A stretch of DNA of 64,000 bases from DASXIF01 sp036498145 (lineage in GTDB: Bacteria > Actinomycetota > Actinomycetes > Mycobacteriales > Jatrophihabitantaceae): positions 1 to 64,000 of the forward strand of contig CAVPSV010000003.1 in NCBI GenBank assembly GCA_963708625.1, written 5' to 3'. Below the pieces are notes generated by a model. It was not told where the DNA came from and searched no databases. It saw only the letters and a list, made by a program, of their open reading frames with translations. Shown here in pieces: positions 16,317-24,498 of this stretch (positions are counted from its first letter, which is position 1; the number at the start of each line of letters is the position of its first letter). The position numbers and the translations under genes are program-made.

Positions 16317-17684
16317 CTAGAACACGAACGATTCGTGATGGATATGTCTGGCGGGTACGCCCAACTGCCGCAATGAGCGCTCCGCAGCGGCCATCATCAG
16401 CTCGGGTCCGCACAGGAACACGTCGCGCTCGGCCACGTCCGGGACGAGGTGTCGCAGCCGCTGCGGCGAAAGGTGATCATTCGGCCCCGGCCGCGGCGGC
16501 CCGACGAGGTAATGCACCTGTGCACCGCGGTACCGGGCAATGCCGTCCAGCTCGTGCCGGAGCACGACGTCGTCCGGTGTCGCGGTCCGGTAGAGCAAGG
16601 TCAGCTCGCCCGCATCGGCAGGGATCGACTCGAACAGCGCGCGCAGCGGAGTGATCCCTACCCCGCCGGCGATCATCAACACGCGCCGGCGCCGGCGGCG
16701 CGCCGCGATAAACCCGCCGTACGGGCCTTCGGCGAAGACGCGCGTACCGGGTTGCAGACCGAACAGGGCCGCGCTGTGCGCGCCCGAAGCCTTCACCGTG
16801 ATGCGCAGCAGGTCGTGCCGCGGCGCGGCGGACAGCGAGTACGGATTCGCGGCCCACCACAGCTCGCGGGTGAGAAACCGCCAGCGGAAGAACTGTCCCG
16901 GCTCGGCGCGCAGCGACGGCAGATCGCGCCCGCCGATCCAGATCGAGACGATGTCGGCGGACTCGCGCACGACGTTGACCACCCGCAGCCGATGCCAGAG
17001 CGCGTCACGCACCGGGACGCACACCCGGTACCACACCAACAACGCCGCGACCGCGATGTACATCGCCGACCACAGCACCCTGGCCTTGGTGTTGTTGACG
17101 AAGTCGGCGCCGGTGGCGAACTGGTGGGCGAACGCCAGCGCGATCGCCACATAGGTATAGAGGTGAATGAAGTGCCACGTCTCGTAGCGCAGCCGACGGC
17201 GCGCGGCGCGCGCGGAGGCGACGCCGACGGCGACGAGAAGTCCGAGCGCCACGGTCGCCATCAGCACGTCCGGGTAGGTGGTCAGCTGCGTGGCGGTCTC
17301 GTGCACGACGTTGGTGTGCCCGGTGACCGCGTAGCCCCAGATGATCAAGACCGTGTGCGCGACCGCGAGGCTGACGGTGTAGCGGCCCCCCATCGCATGC
17401 CAGCGGGCGAGGCGATCAGTGCCGACACCGCGTTCCAACGCCGGCACCCGAGCCATCAGCGCCAGCAGCACGACCACGGCGTAGCCGGCGAGCAGGCCGG
17501 TGATGCGACCGGCATTGGTCAGCCAGTCACCCAGGCCGTGCACGAAGAAGGTGTCCTGCCACCACAGCGCAATGACTGCACAGCCGCCGACGCCGATCGC
17601 GGCGAGCACGAGGCCGGGCGTGAAGCCGGGCGCAAGCGCAGGCCCGATCGGCGCAGCACGCTGCGGCGTCACGCTGGTGCTCAC
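16317..17684 (-). CDS. Ferric-reductase-like membrane flavocytochrome with FAD/NAD(P)H domain
   Basis: 455 aa. Six hydrophobic helices in the first 230 residues contain His pairs suited to heme (WHAMGGRYTVSLAVAHTVLI and WHFIHLYTYVAIALAFAHQF). They are followed by an FAD-binding domain (ANPYSLSAAP) and an NAD(P) domain (MIAGGVGITPLRALF, then VFLCGPELMMAAAE). The architecture moves electrons from cytoplasmic NAD(P)H across the membrane. With the FMN-binding protein and ApbE downstream it makes a complete extracytosolic flavin electron chain. The final acceptor is not indicated. Confidence 0.9.
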   Translation of the reverse strand: MSTSVTPQRAAPIGPALAPGFTPGLVLAAIGVGGCAVIALWWQDTFFVHGLGDWLTNAGRITGLLAGYAVVVLLALMARVPALERGVGTDRLARWHAMGGRYTVSLAVAHTVLIIWGYAVTGHTNVVHETATQLTTYPDVLMATVALGLLVAVGVASARAARRRLRYETWHFIHLYTYVAIALAFAHQFATGADFVNNTKARVLWSAMYIAVAALLVWYRVCVPVRDALWHRLRVVNVVRESADIVSIWIGGRDLPSLRAEPGQFFRWRFLTRELWWAANPYSLSAAPRHDLLRITVKASGAHSAALFGLQPGTRVFAEGPYGGFIAARRRRRRVLMIAGGVGITPLRALFESIPADAGELTLLYRTATPDDVVLRHELDGIARYRGAQVHYLVGPPRPGPNDHLSPQRLRHLVPDVAERDVFLCGPELMMAAAERSLRQLGVPARHIHHESFVF

Positions 17685-17806
17685 TGGGCCTCCCCGGTCC
17701 GTCCACCCATAATCCGTGACGAAACCCAGCGTTTGCTTTCAGAACGCTGTGAGTCGGATTGCGGCCTCACAGCAACGCGCACCAGCGGCGCGGCTCGCGG
17801 CCCGGC

Positions 17807-18415
17807 TCAGCGGGGCAGCGAGGTGTGCTTGAACTCGTTCAGATCGGTCCAGCCGGACACGAGATCGACGACCCGCTCGACGGTGCGCACCGAATCGCTC
17901 GCGTCCGCGCCGGTGGTGGACCGGCTCATCAGGCGGACGAACACGGCCTGATCGCCCTGGATGAACGTCGGCACCCCCCAGACATGGTGGGACTCGGCGT
18001 ACTGCTCATGCAGCGATCGCACCTGCTCGAGCGCGCTGCCCGAGTCGATCCGCTCGAAGACGGCCGCATCGTCGATCCCGTTCGCCCGCAATACGTCGCG
18101 GACGACGTTCCGGTCATCGAGCTTGCGGGCATCGTCGTGCCGTGCCGCGAACAACGCTCGGTGCACCGAGGCGAACTGCGCCGGGAATTCGTCATGAACC
18201 ACCAGCCCGGCCTGCAACGCGACGATGCCGCCGTCCTGCTCAGGCTTGTCCCACACCGAGGGCTCGCCCTCGGCCACGTGCACCTGTCCGAGGGAGAACG
18301 GCAGGAATGTCACGTCCCAATCCGCGCCGGCACTCAACCCGGTCAGTACATGCTCGTGGGCGTTGCGGGCGAATGGGCACCGGTAGTCCCAGGTCACGGC
18401 GAAAGAGAGGCTCAT
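17807..18415 (-). CDS. DsbA-family thioredoxin-fold protein, Rv2466c-like
   Basis: 202 aa, cytoplasmic. A thioredoxin fold with the active-site sequence DYRCPFARNAHEH near the N-terminus keeps one Cys, followed by Pro-Phe-Ala. The conserved cis-Pro region is VWGVPTFIQGDQAVFV. It resembles actinobacterial DsbA-like oxidoreductases such as the mycothiol-dependent Rv2466c, but with a single Cys where those have two. A mycothiol-linked role is inference. It lies 54 bases beyond the P450 gene stop on the same strand. Confidence 0.8.
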   Translation of the reverse strand: MSLSFAVTWDYRCPFARNAHEHVLTGLSAGADWDVTFLPFSLGQVHVAEGEPSVWDKPEQDGGIVALQAGLVVHDEFPAQFASVHRALFAARHDDARKLDDRNVVRDVLRANGIDDAAVFERIDSGSALEQVRSLHEQYAESHHVWGVPTFIQGDQAVFVRLMSRSTTGADASDSVRTVERVVDLVSGWTDLNEFKHTSLPR

Positions 18416-18469
18416 AACTGCGACAACCGGCCGCCGCCTGGCCGTGTTCCCAGGTAATCCGAGATGAAC

Positions 18470-19780
18470 CTATGAGTTCCGGACGCGTGCGCCGGCGCAC
18501 ACCGGCAGCGATGCGAAGCCGTGCAGCACCCGGGTGTTGCGGCGCACCGGCGCGCCGCCCAGCGCCAGGCTCGGAAACCGCTCGAACAGCGTCTGTAGCG
18601 CGATCGCCGCCTCAAGCCGCGCAAGCTGTGCGCCCAGGCAGTAGTGAATGCCGGCCGAGAAGGCCAGGTGCAGGCGCGCCTCGGCACGCGTCACGTCGAA
18701 CCGGTCCGGGTCGGCGAACACGTCCGGATCGCGATTCGCCGCACCCAGCATCAGCAGCACCGCGCGCCCGGCGGGCACGGGCTGCCCGGCCACCTCGGTG
18801 TCCGAACCAGCCACCCGCACCGTCACCTGCACCGGAGCATCGAAGCGCAGCGCCTCGTCCACGGCATTCGGCCATCCGCTCGCGTCGGCCTGAAGAGCCT
18901 CGAGCTGGTCTCGATGCGCGAACAGCAAACAGACCGCGTTACCGATCAGGTTCACCGTGGTCTCGAAGCCGGCGCCGAGCAACAACAGCGCATTGACCCG
19001 CAGCTCCTCGTCACTGAGCCGGTCGCCGTCCGCACTGATCTGCACCAGCTCGCTGAGCAGGTCGTCACCGGGCGCGCGCCGCAACGTCGCGATGTGCTCG
19101 TCGAACATCACCGCCGCCTTGCGGATGGCCCGGTCGGCGGTGCGGAAGTCGCGCCAGGTCAACGCCGGATCCAGCGTCATCGCCGCGTCGTTGCCGATCT
19201 GCAGCAGATCGGCGTGCATCTGTTCCGGGATGCCCATGATCTCCGCGATCACCCGTAGTGGCAGCTTCGACGCGTAGTCCTCGATCAGGTCGAACTGACC
19301 GCCGCGAGCCTCCGCACGATCGGCCAGCTCGTTCGCGATGGACCGGATCCGTTCGGTGTAGCCCGCGATCGCTCGCGGCGTAAACGCGTGCGTGACCAGC
19401 CGGCGAATCCGCGCGTGTTGCGGCGGCTGGATCGCCAGCAGCGACGGAACGTCCACCGGCCCGAGCGCGCGCGGGTCGATGGCCGCGGTCATGATCCGGT
19501 CCAGGAACTTCGTCGGCGCGCCACCGGGGTTGGCGAAGAACGCCTCGCTGCGCAACACCTCGTTCACCACGTCGTGCCGGGCGGTGGCGCTGATCAGCTT
19601 GTTGCCGCCGAGGCGTCCCATCGCCCGCAGCTGCGGATACAACGCCGCCGGGTTGTCCAACGCAGCGGGGTCCACCGCCGAACGCGCGATCAGATCACCA
19701 CGGCGCGCCGCGGCACGCAGCGCCACGCCCGAAATCCCGTACCGGGTGCCCCAGACGATCGCCGATCGCAGCGACGTCAT
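18470..19780 (-). CDS. Cytochrome P450, CYP140-like
   Basis: 436 aa from the ATG at 19780, preceded by GGTGGGGG. P450 landmarks: I-helix LLLGAGFETTVNLIGNAVCL, K-helix VDEALRFDAPVQVTVRVAG, and heme loop LAFSAGIHYCLGAQLARLEA with the Cys ligand. The N-terminal RRGDL motif and the end (RRNTRVLHGFASLPV) recall M. tuberculosis CYP140. The substrate is unknown. The start overlaps the stop of the small upstream gene (ATGA), so the two are coupled. No redox partner is adjacent. Confidence 0.9.
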   Translation of the reverse strand: MTSLRSAIVWGTRYGISGVALRAAARRGDLIARSAVDPAALDNPAALYPQLRAMGRLGGNKLISATARHDVVNEVLRSEAFFANPGGAPTKFLDRIMTAAIDPRALGPVDVPSLLAIQPPQHARIRRLVTHAFTPRAIAGYTERIRSIANELADRAEARGGQFDLIEDYASKLPLRVIAEIMGIPEQMHADLLQIGNDAAMTLDPALTWRDFRTADRAIRKAAVMFDEHIATLRRAPGDDLLSELVQISADGDRLSDEELRVNALLLLGAGFETTVNLIGNAVCLLFAHRDQLEALQADASGWPNAVDEALRFDAPVQVTVRVAGSDTEVAGQPVPAGRAVLLMLGAANRDPDVFADPDRFDVTRAEARLHLAFSAGIHYCLGAQLARLEAAIALQTLFERFPSLALGGAPVRRNTRVLHGFASLPVCAGARVRNS

Positions 19781-20142
19781 GCCGCCCCCACCAACGGACA
19801 GTCCTGCCACATCCTGGACCCTGGCGCCGGCCCCGGGCCGTCCGCGCCGGTCAGCACCGGATCGGTTGCCGCCGCGACGCCCAGCGCTCGGGCCAGCCCA
19901 GGGTGCGCCGTGCTCAGCTGGAGAATCTGGACGGACGGCGTGCCGTCCAGCTCGTAATCCATCTCGACCTGCGCCTGCACCATCGTCCGCCAGTACGAGC
20001 GCAGCGCGAGCCACAGCCGGTTCGGCGAGCCGAACACCTCGGCGTACTCCTCGCGCCAGATCAACGCGCCGTCGGTGCGGTTCAGGTCGGCCGCCGCGGT
20101 TCGCACGGCGGCACGGTAGCGGTGTGCGTCCTGCCAGCTCAT
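19777..20142 (-). CDS. Small conserved-looking protein coupled to the P450
   Basis: 121 aa, acidic, no signal peptide. Recognisable features are only an aromatic-rich central stretch (LWLALRSYWRTMVQAQVEMD) and a Pro/Gly tail. I do not recognise the family. The stop codon overlaps the P450 start (ATGA), so both proteins are probably made together and may act together, for example in substrate handling. That role is inference from position only. Confidence 0.7.
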   Translation of the reverse strand: MSWQDAHRYRAAVRTAAADLNRTDGALIWREEYAEVFGSPNRLWLALRSYWRTMVQAQVEMDYELDGTPSVQILQLSTAHPGLARALGVAAATDPVLTGADGPGPAPGSRMWQDCPLVGAA

Positions 20143-20318
20143 CGCCGTCCCCCTGTCGTCAGTGGCCGCAGCCCGTTCGAAGTGATCACGACGCTACGGC
20201 CTGGGCGCGCGTCGCCGCGTCGGCCTCCGGCAGGCACTTGCGCCTACTACCACGGTAGGAGGCGAGGACCGACCGCGGCCGGATGGCGCCACGGAAATAC
20301 CTCCCTAGAGTTGACGTC

Positions 20319-21539
20319 GTGACTGCCGGTCTGCGCCATGTCCAGGAGCGCATAGAGCGCAGCTGCGCACGGCTCGGGCTGAGCTACCCGTGGTGGATCC
20401 CGGCGTACTCCACCCTCGCCGCCATCGCAATCACCGTGGCCGCATTCGCCCAGCGCGGCGCGGCCGTCTCGTCGCCGGCGGTGATCATCGCGCTGGTACT
20501 GACCGTCGCGCCACTGGCCGTCTGGGGATTCCGGGGCTGGTGGCTGGTTCCGCCGTGGATCCAGGCGCTCGCCGCCGCGGCAGCGGTCGCGCTCTACCTC
20601 ACCCATCCGGTGAGCCCCGACTTCGCACCCCTGCTCTTCCTCATCTCCGCGGGCGAGGTCGCGGCCACCTCGAAGAAGTGGCTGGGCCTGCTCGTCGCGG
20701 CGCTCGACATCGCGATCCTCATCGTCGCCGACCAGTTGCATCACTTGCAGAACGCACCGATCTACGTGGTCGGGGTGATCCTCGGCGCCGACGTCGGGAT
20801 CGCGCTCCGTTGGCAGATGCGGGCGCTGGCCGCCGAACGCGACAAGACCTCGATCGCGCAGGAGCAGGCAATCCTCGCCGAACGGCAGCGCCTGGCCCGG
20901 GAAGTGCACGACGTGGTCGGGCATTCGCTGAGCATCAACCTGCTGCACGTGACGGCGGCCCGGCACGCGCTGCAACGCCATGGCGACGTCGAGGACGCGG
21001 TCGAATCGTTGGTGGAGGCGGAGCGGGTCGGGCGTACGGCCATGGGCGACCTACGGCGCACCGTTTCGGTGCTCAGCTCCGGTCCGTCGGAGACGCAGGC
21101 ATTGCCCGGCATCGCCGACCTGCCCACCCTGGTCGAGCAGTCGCGGACCGCCGGTCTGGACGTGCGATTCGAGCAGGAGGGCGAGTGCGCCGACGCGGGT
21201 GACGCGGCCAGTCTCGGCGTCTTCCGAATCGTGCAGGAATGCCTGGCCAACATCGCCAAGCACGCACCGACGTCGACGGCCACCGTCCACCTCGACACAC
21301 CCACCGGGCGGCTGCACCTGAGTGTGCGCAACACCTTGCCCGATGGCCGCCCGAGTTCGGTCACCGGCGGCACCGGGTTGCCTGGCATGGCCGCCCGTGC
21401 CGAGCAGATCGGCGGGCAGTTGCGCGCCGGCGTGGACGGCGACTGCTGGCTGGTGGAGCTCACCGCGGGCGGCGGCGCAGACACCCCGCGGCGCAATGCG
21501 CCGACCGACACCGCCTGCGGCAAGGTGGTGGCACGGTGA
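20319..21539 (+). CDS. NarL-type membrane sensor histidine kinase
   Basis: 406 aa from the GTG at 20319; an ATG at 20283 in the same frame is possible but its GGAGG is about 20 bases away. Five or six hydrophobic helices (residues 20-160) form the sensor. They are followed by the phospho-acceptor helix LAREVHDVVGHSLSINLLHV and an ATPase domain ending TGLPGMAARAEQIGGQL. It overlaps the response-regulator gene by GTGA. It is divergent from the P450 gene, a possible target. Confidence 0.92.
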   Translation: MTAGLRHVQERIERSCARLGLSYPWWIPAYSTLAAIAITVAAFAQRGAAVSSPAVIIALVLTVAPLAVWGFRGWWLVPPWIQALAAAAAVALYLTHPVSPDFAPLLFLISAGEVAATSKKWLGLLVAALDIAILIVADQLHHLQNAPIYVVGVILGADVGIALRWQMRALAAERDKTSIAQEQAILAERQRLAREVHDVVGHSLSINLLHVTAARHALQRHGDVEDAVESLVEAERVGRTAMGDLRRTVSVLSSGPSETQALPGIADLPTLVEQSRTAGLDVRFEQEGECADAGDAASLGVFRIVQECLANIAKHAPTSTATVHLDTPTGRLHLSVRNTLPDGRPSSVTGGTGLPGMAARAEQIGGQLRAGVDGDCWLVELTAGGGADTPRRNAPTDTACGKVVAR

Positions 21540-22234
21540 TCCCGGTCGAGGAGACGCGCGTGGTGCTCGTCGATGACCAGGAGCTGGTTCGTTCCGGCCT
21601 GCGGCGCATCCTGCGCCGCCGCGACGGCTTCGCCATCGTGGCCGAGTGCGCCGACGGCGCGGAAGTACCTGCCGCCCTCGACGGCGCGGACGTCGATGTG
21701 GTGGTGATGGACCTGCGCATGAAGTCGGTGGACGGCATCGAGGCGACGCGGCGACTGCGCGCTGTCGCGGATCAGCCGCCGGTGCTGGTGCTGACCACGT
21801 TCGACGACGACGAGTTGCTCTCGGCCGCACTGCGCGCGGGCGCGGCCGGGTTCGTGTTGAAGGACTCCCCCGCCGAGGATCTGATCCGGGCGGTGCGGGC
21901 CGTCGCCGCCGGTGACAGCTGGCTGGACCCGGCGGTCACGGCACGGGTGCTGGCCACCTACCGCAGTGCTCCGGCGCCGAGTTCGGCTGGCGCACCGCCG
22001 GCCGAGCTGACGGTCCGCGAGCAGGACGTGCTCGTCGCGATCGGGCAGGGCCTGAGCAACGCCGAGATCGCCGAATCGCTGTTCATCTCCGAGCTGACCG
22101 TGAAGAGCCATGTCGGACGGATCTTCGCCAAGCTCGGGCTGCGCGATCGCGCCGCGGCCATTGTGTACGCGTTCGACCACGGGCTGGTCACCCCCACCGG
22201 TCCGGGCCGCGGAGCGGTGGGGATGACGCCCTGA
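21536..22234 (+). CDS. NarL/LuxR-type response regulator
   Basis: 232 aa. Receiver domain (VVLVDDQELVRSGL; phospho-acceptor Asp in VVVMDLRMKSVDG; Lys in FVLKDSPAEDL) and a LuxR helix-turn-helix (LTVREQDVLVAIGQGLSNAE, ELTVKSHVGRIFAKLGL). The GTG start overlaps the kinase stop, so the two are a cognate pair. Targets are not evident. Confidence 0.93.
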   Translation: MIPVEETRVVLVDDQELVRSGLRRILRRRDGFAIVAECADGAEVPAALDGADVDVVVMDLRMKSVDGIEATRRLRAVADQPPVLVLTTFDDDELLSAALRAGAAGFVLKDSPAEDLIRAVRAVAAGDSWLDPAVTARVLATYRSAPAPSSAGAPPAELTVREQDVLVAIGQGLSNAEIAESLFISELTVKSHVGRIFAKLGLRDRAAAIVYAFDHGLVTPTGPGRGAVGMTP

Positions 22235-22318
22235 GCGGTTGCTAGTTGCCGGTCACCGCCGGCGCACTGTTCGACGGCCCCTGACTGATATACGTCGTGT
22301 TGGGCTGCGCGGGCTCGT

Positions 22319-23968
22319 ATGGTGAGGCGGGTGAGCACCTTCGCGGCGACGACGGCCAGCTACGCGAGCGGAACGGCCAGCAAGCCGCTGCTCGGCGAGA
22401 CCATCGACGCGAATCTGCGCCGCGCGGTGGCCGAATTCGGTGATCGCGAGGCCCTGGTCGACGCGGGATCGGGTACCCGGTTGACCTACCGGATGCTCGA
22501 CGACGCGGTGACTCGGGTGGCGAGCGGCCTGCTTGCCCGCGGTGTGCAGCGCGGTGATCGCGTCGGCATCTGGGCGCCGAACTGCACCGAATGGCTGCTG
22601 GTGCAATACGCTACCGCTCGGGTCGGCGCGATCCTGGTGACGATCAACCCGGCGTACCGCACGCACGAGTTGGACTACGTGCTGCGTCAGGCCGGCGTCG
22701 GCACGCTGGTGGCGGTGCCGGCGTTCAAGACGTCCGACTACCGAGCCATGATCGACGAGGTGCGTCCGGGCGCGCCCGCGCTGCGTGATGTGATCTTCAT
22801 CGGCGAGGACAGCTGGCACGCGTTGCTGAGTGACGGCGAGGCGATGCACGCTGATGCGCTGGCCGAGCGGAGCGCGTCACTGAACTTCGACGATGCGATC
22901 AACATCCAATACACCTCCGGCACCACCGGCTTTCCGAAGGGCGCCACGCTTTCGCATCACAACATCCTCAACAACGGCTACTTCGTCGGCGAGGGGATGC
23001 GCTACACCGAAGCGGACCGGATCTGCGTGCCGGTGCCGTTCTATCACTGCTTCGGCATGGTGATGGGAAATCTCGCCGCTACCAGTCACGGCGCGTGCGT
23101 GGTCATCCCGGCGCCGGCGTTCGACCCGGCCGCGACGCTGCGCGCCGTGCAAGCGGAACGCTGCACGTCGCTCTACGGCGTGCCGACGATGTTCATCGCC
23201 GAGCTGGCCCTGCCCGACTTCGCCGACTACGACCTGTCCTCGCTGCGCACCGGCTGTATGGCCGGTTCACCGTGCCCGGTCGAGGTGATGAAGCGCGTGA
23301 TCAGCGAGATGCAGATGGCCGAGGTGACGATCGCTTACGGCATGACCGAGACCTCGCCGGTGTCCACCCAGACCGGTGCGGACGACGAGCTCGAGCGACG
23401 CGTCTCGACGGTGGGGCGGGTGCATCCGCACGTCGAGGTCAAGGTCGTCGACCCGGATACCGATCTCGTCGTCGCCGCCGGCACGCCGGGTGAGCTGTGC
23501 ACACGCGGCTACTCGGTGATGAAGGGGTATTGGGATGAGCCGGCCAAGACCGCGGAGGTATTGCGCGACGGTTGGATGCACACCGGTGACCTCGCGGTGA
23601 TGGACGCCGAGGGCTACCTCAACATCGTCGGCCGGATCAAGGACATGGTGATCCGTGGCGGGGAGAACGTGTACCCGCGCGAGATCGAGGAATTCCTGTA
23701 CACCCATCCGGACGTGGTCGACGCCCAGGTGATCGGCGTGCCGGACGAGCGCTACGGCGAGGAACTGATGGCCTGGGTCCGGCTGCGCGAGGGCGCCGAT
23801 CCGCTAACCGCCGAGGCATTGCGCGAATTCGCCACCGGCAAGCTCGCGCACTACAAGATCCCGCGTTACGTCCACATCGTGGACGAGTTCCCGATGACGG
23901 TCACCGGCAAGATCCGCAAGGGGCAGATGCGCGACGAGTCGATTCAACTATTGGATCGTGATACGTAA
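22319..23968 (+). CDS. Fatty-acyl-CoA ligase (AMP-binding, FadD family)
   Basis: 549 aa. All adenylate-forming motifs are present: YTSGTTGFPKGATLSH (ATP loop), YGMTETSPVSTQTG, GELCTRGYSVMKGYW, TGDLAVMDAEGY, the hinge GRIKDMVIRGGENVYPREIE, and the catalytic Lys in TVTGKIRKGQMRDE. It activates a carboxylic acid, probably a medium or long acyl chain, to the CoA thioester with ATP. Chain specificity is not readable. A GTG at 22331 is an alternative start. It is convergent with iorA, and a long inverted repeat separates them. Confidence 0.93.
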   Translation: MVRRVSTFAATTASYASGTASKPLLGETIDANLRRAVAEFGDREALVDAGSGTRLTYRMLDDAVTRVASGLLARGVQRGDRVGIWAPNCTEWLLVQYATARVGAILVTINPAYRTHELDYVLRQAGVGTLVAVPAFKTSDYRAMIDEVRPGAPALRDVIFIGEDSWHALLSDGEAMHADALAERSASLNFDDAINIQYTSGTTGFPKGATLSHHNILNNGYFVGEGMRYTEADRICVPVPFYHCFGMVMGNLAATSHGACVVIPAPAFDPAATLRAVQAERCTSLYGVPTMFIAELALPDFADYDLSSLRTGCMAGSPCPVEVMKRVISEMQMAEVTIAYGMTETSPVSTQTGADDELERRVSTVGRVHPHVEVKVVDPDTDLVVAAGTPGELCTRGYSVMKGYWDEPAKTAEVLRDGWMHTGDLAVMDAEGYLNIVGRIKDMVIRGGENVYPREIEEFLYTHPDVVDAQVIGVPDERYGEELMAWVRLREGADPLTAEALREFATGKLAHYKIPRYVHIVDEFPMTVTGKIRKGQMRDESIQLLDRDT

Positions 23969-24010
23969 GCGCGGCTATAGCGGCGCCCGCGCATCACGAT
24001 CCAGTAGTTG
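23945..24010. terminator. Long inverted repeat between convergent fadD-type and iorA-type genes
   Basis: CAACTATTGGATCGTGAT (23945-23962) pairs with ATCACGATCCAGTAGTTG (23993-24010) at 17 of 18 positions (one G-T), and the match continues imperfectly outward. The left arm lies within the last codons of the ligase gene and the right arm just beyond the iorA stop. It fits a bidirectional terminator. Arms this long and non-GC-only are unusual here. Confidence 0.65.
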
Positions 24011-24011
24011 A

Positions 24012-24489
24012 TCACATGTTTGCGGCGCCGGCGACGATGGCCTCGCGGATGCGGGGATAGGTGCCGCACCGGCAGATGTTGCGGATGCCGGCCAGGTCGT
24101 CGTCGTTGATCGCGCGGTCCTCCGCCTGCACCTTGTGCACCAGCGCGACCGCCGCCATGATCTGCCCGGGCTGGCAGTAGCCGCACTGCGCGACGTCGAA
24201 ATCGAGCCAGGCCTGCTGCATCGGGTGCAGGGGCTTGCCGACGGTCGCCGGCAGGCCCTCGATCGTGGTGATCTCGTCGGTCGGCTGCGATGTCGCCGAC
24301 CGGCACCGAGCAGGGGTTGAACGCCTTGCCGTTGATGTGGCTGGTGCACGCTCTGCAGACCTCGAGCCCGCAGCCGTACTTCGGGCCGGTGACGCCGAGC
24401 AGGTCGCGCAGCACCCACAGCAGCCGGACGTCGTCCTCGACGTCGACGCTGACACTGTGGCCGTTGACGATGAACGTTTGCGTTGGCAT
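24012..24489 (-). pseudogene. [2Fe-2S] subunit of a molybdenum hydroxylase (IorA-like), frame broken once
   Basis: The first cluster ligands (GCGLEVCRACTSHINGKAFN) and the second (CGYCQPGQIMAA and ICRCGTYPRIREAIVAGA) are both present, but the frame changes near 24289. Removing one G (ATC-G-CAG) gives VGDIQPTDEITTIEGLP, as in the family. The ATG at 24489 has an ideal AAGGAG six bases upstream. The protein passes electrons from the molybdenum subunit encoded just upstream. It is probably intact in life. Confidence 0.85.
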
Positions 24490-24498
24490 GCGAGCTCC

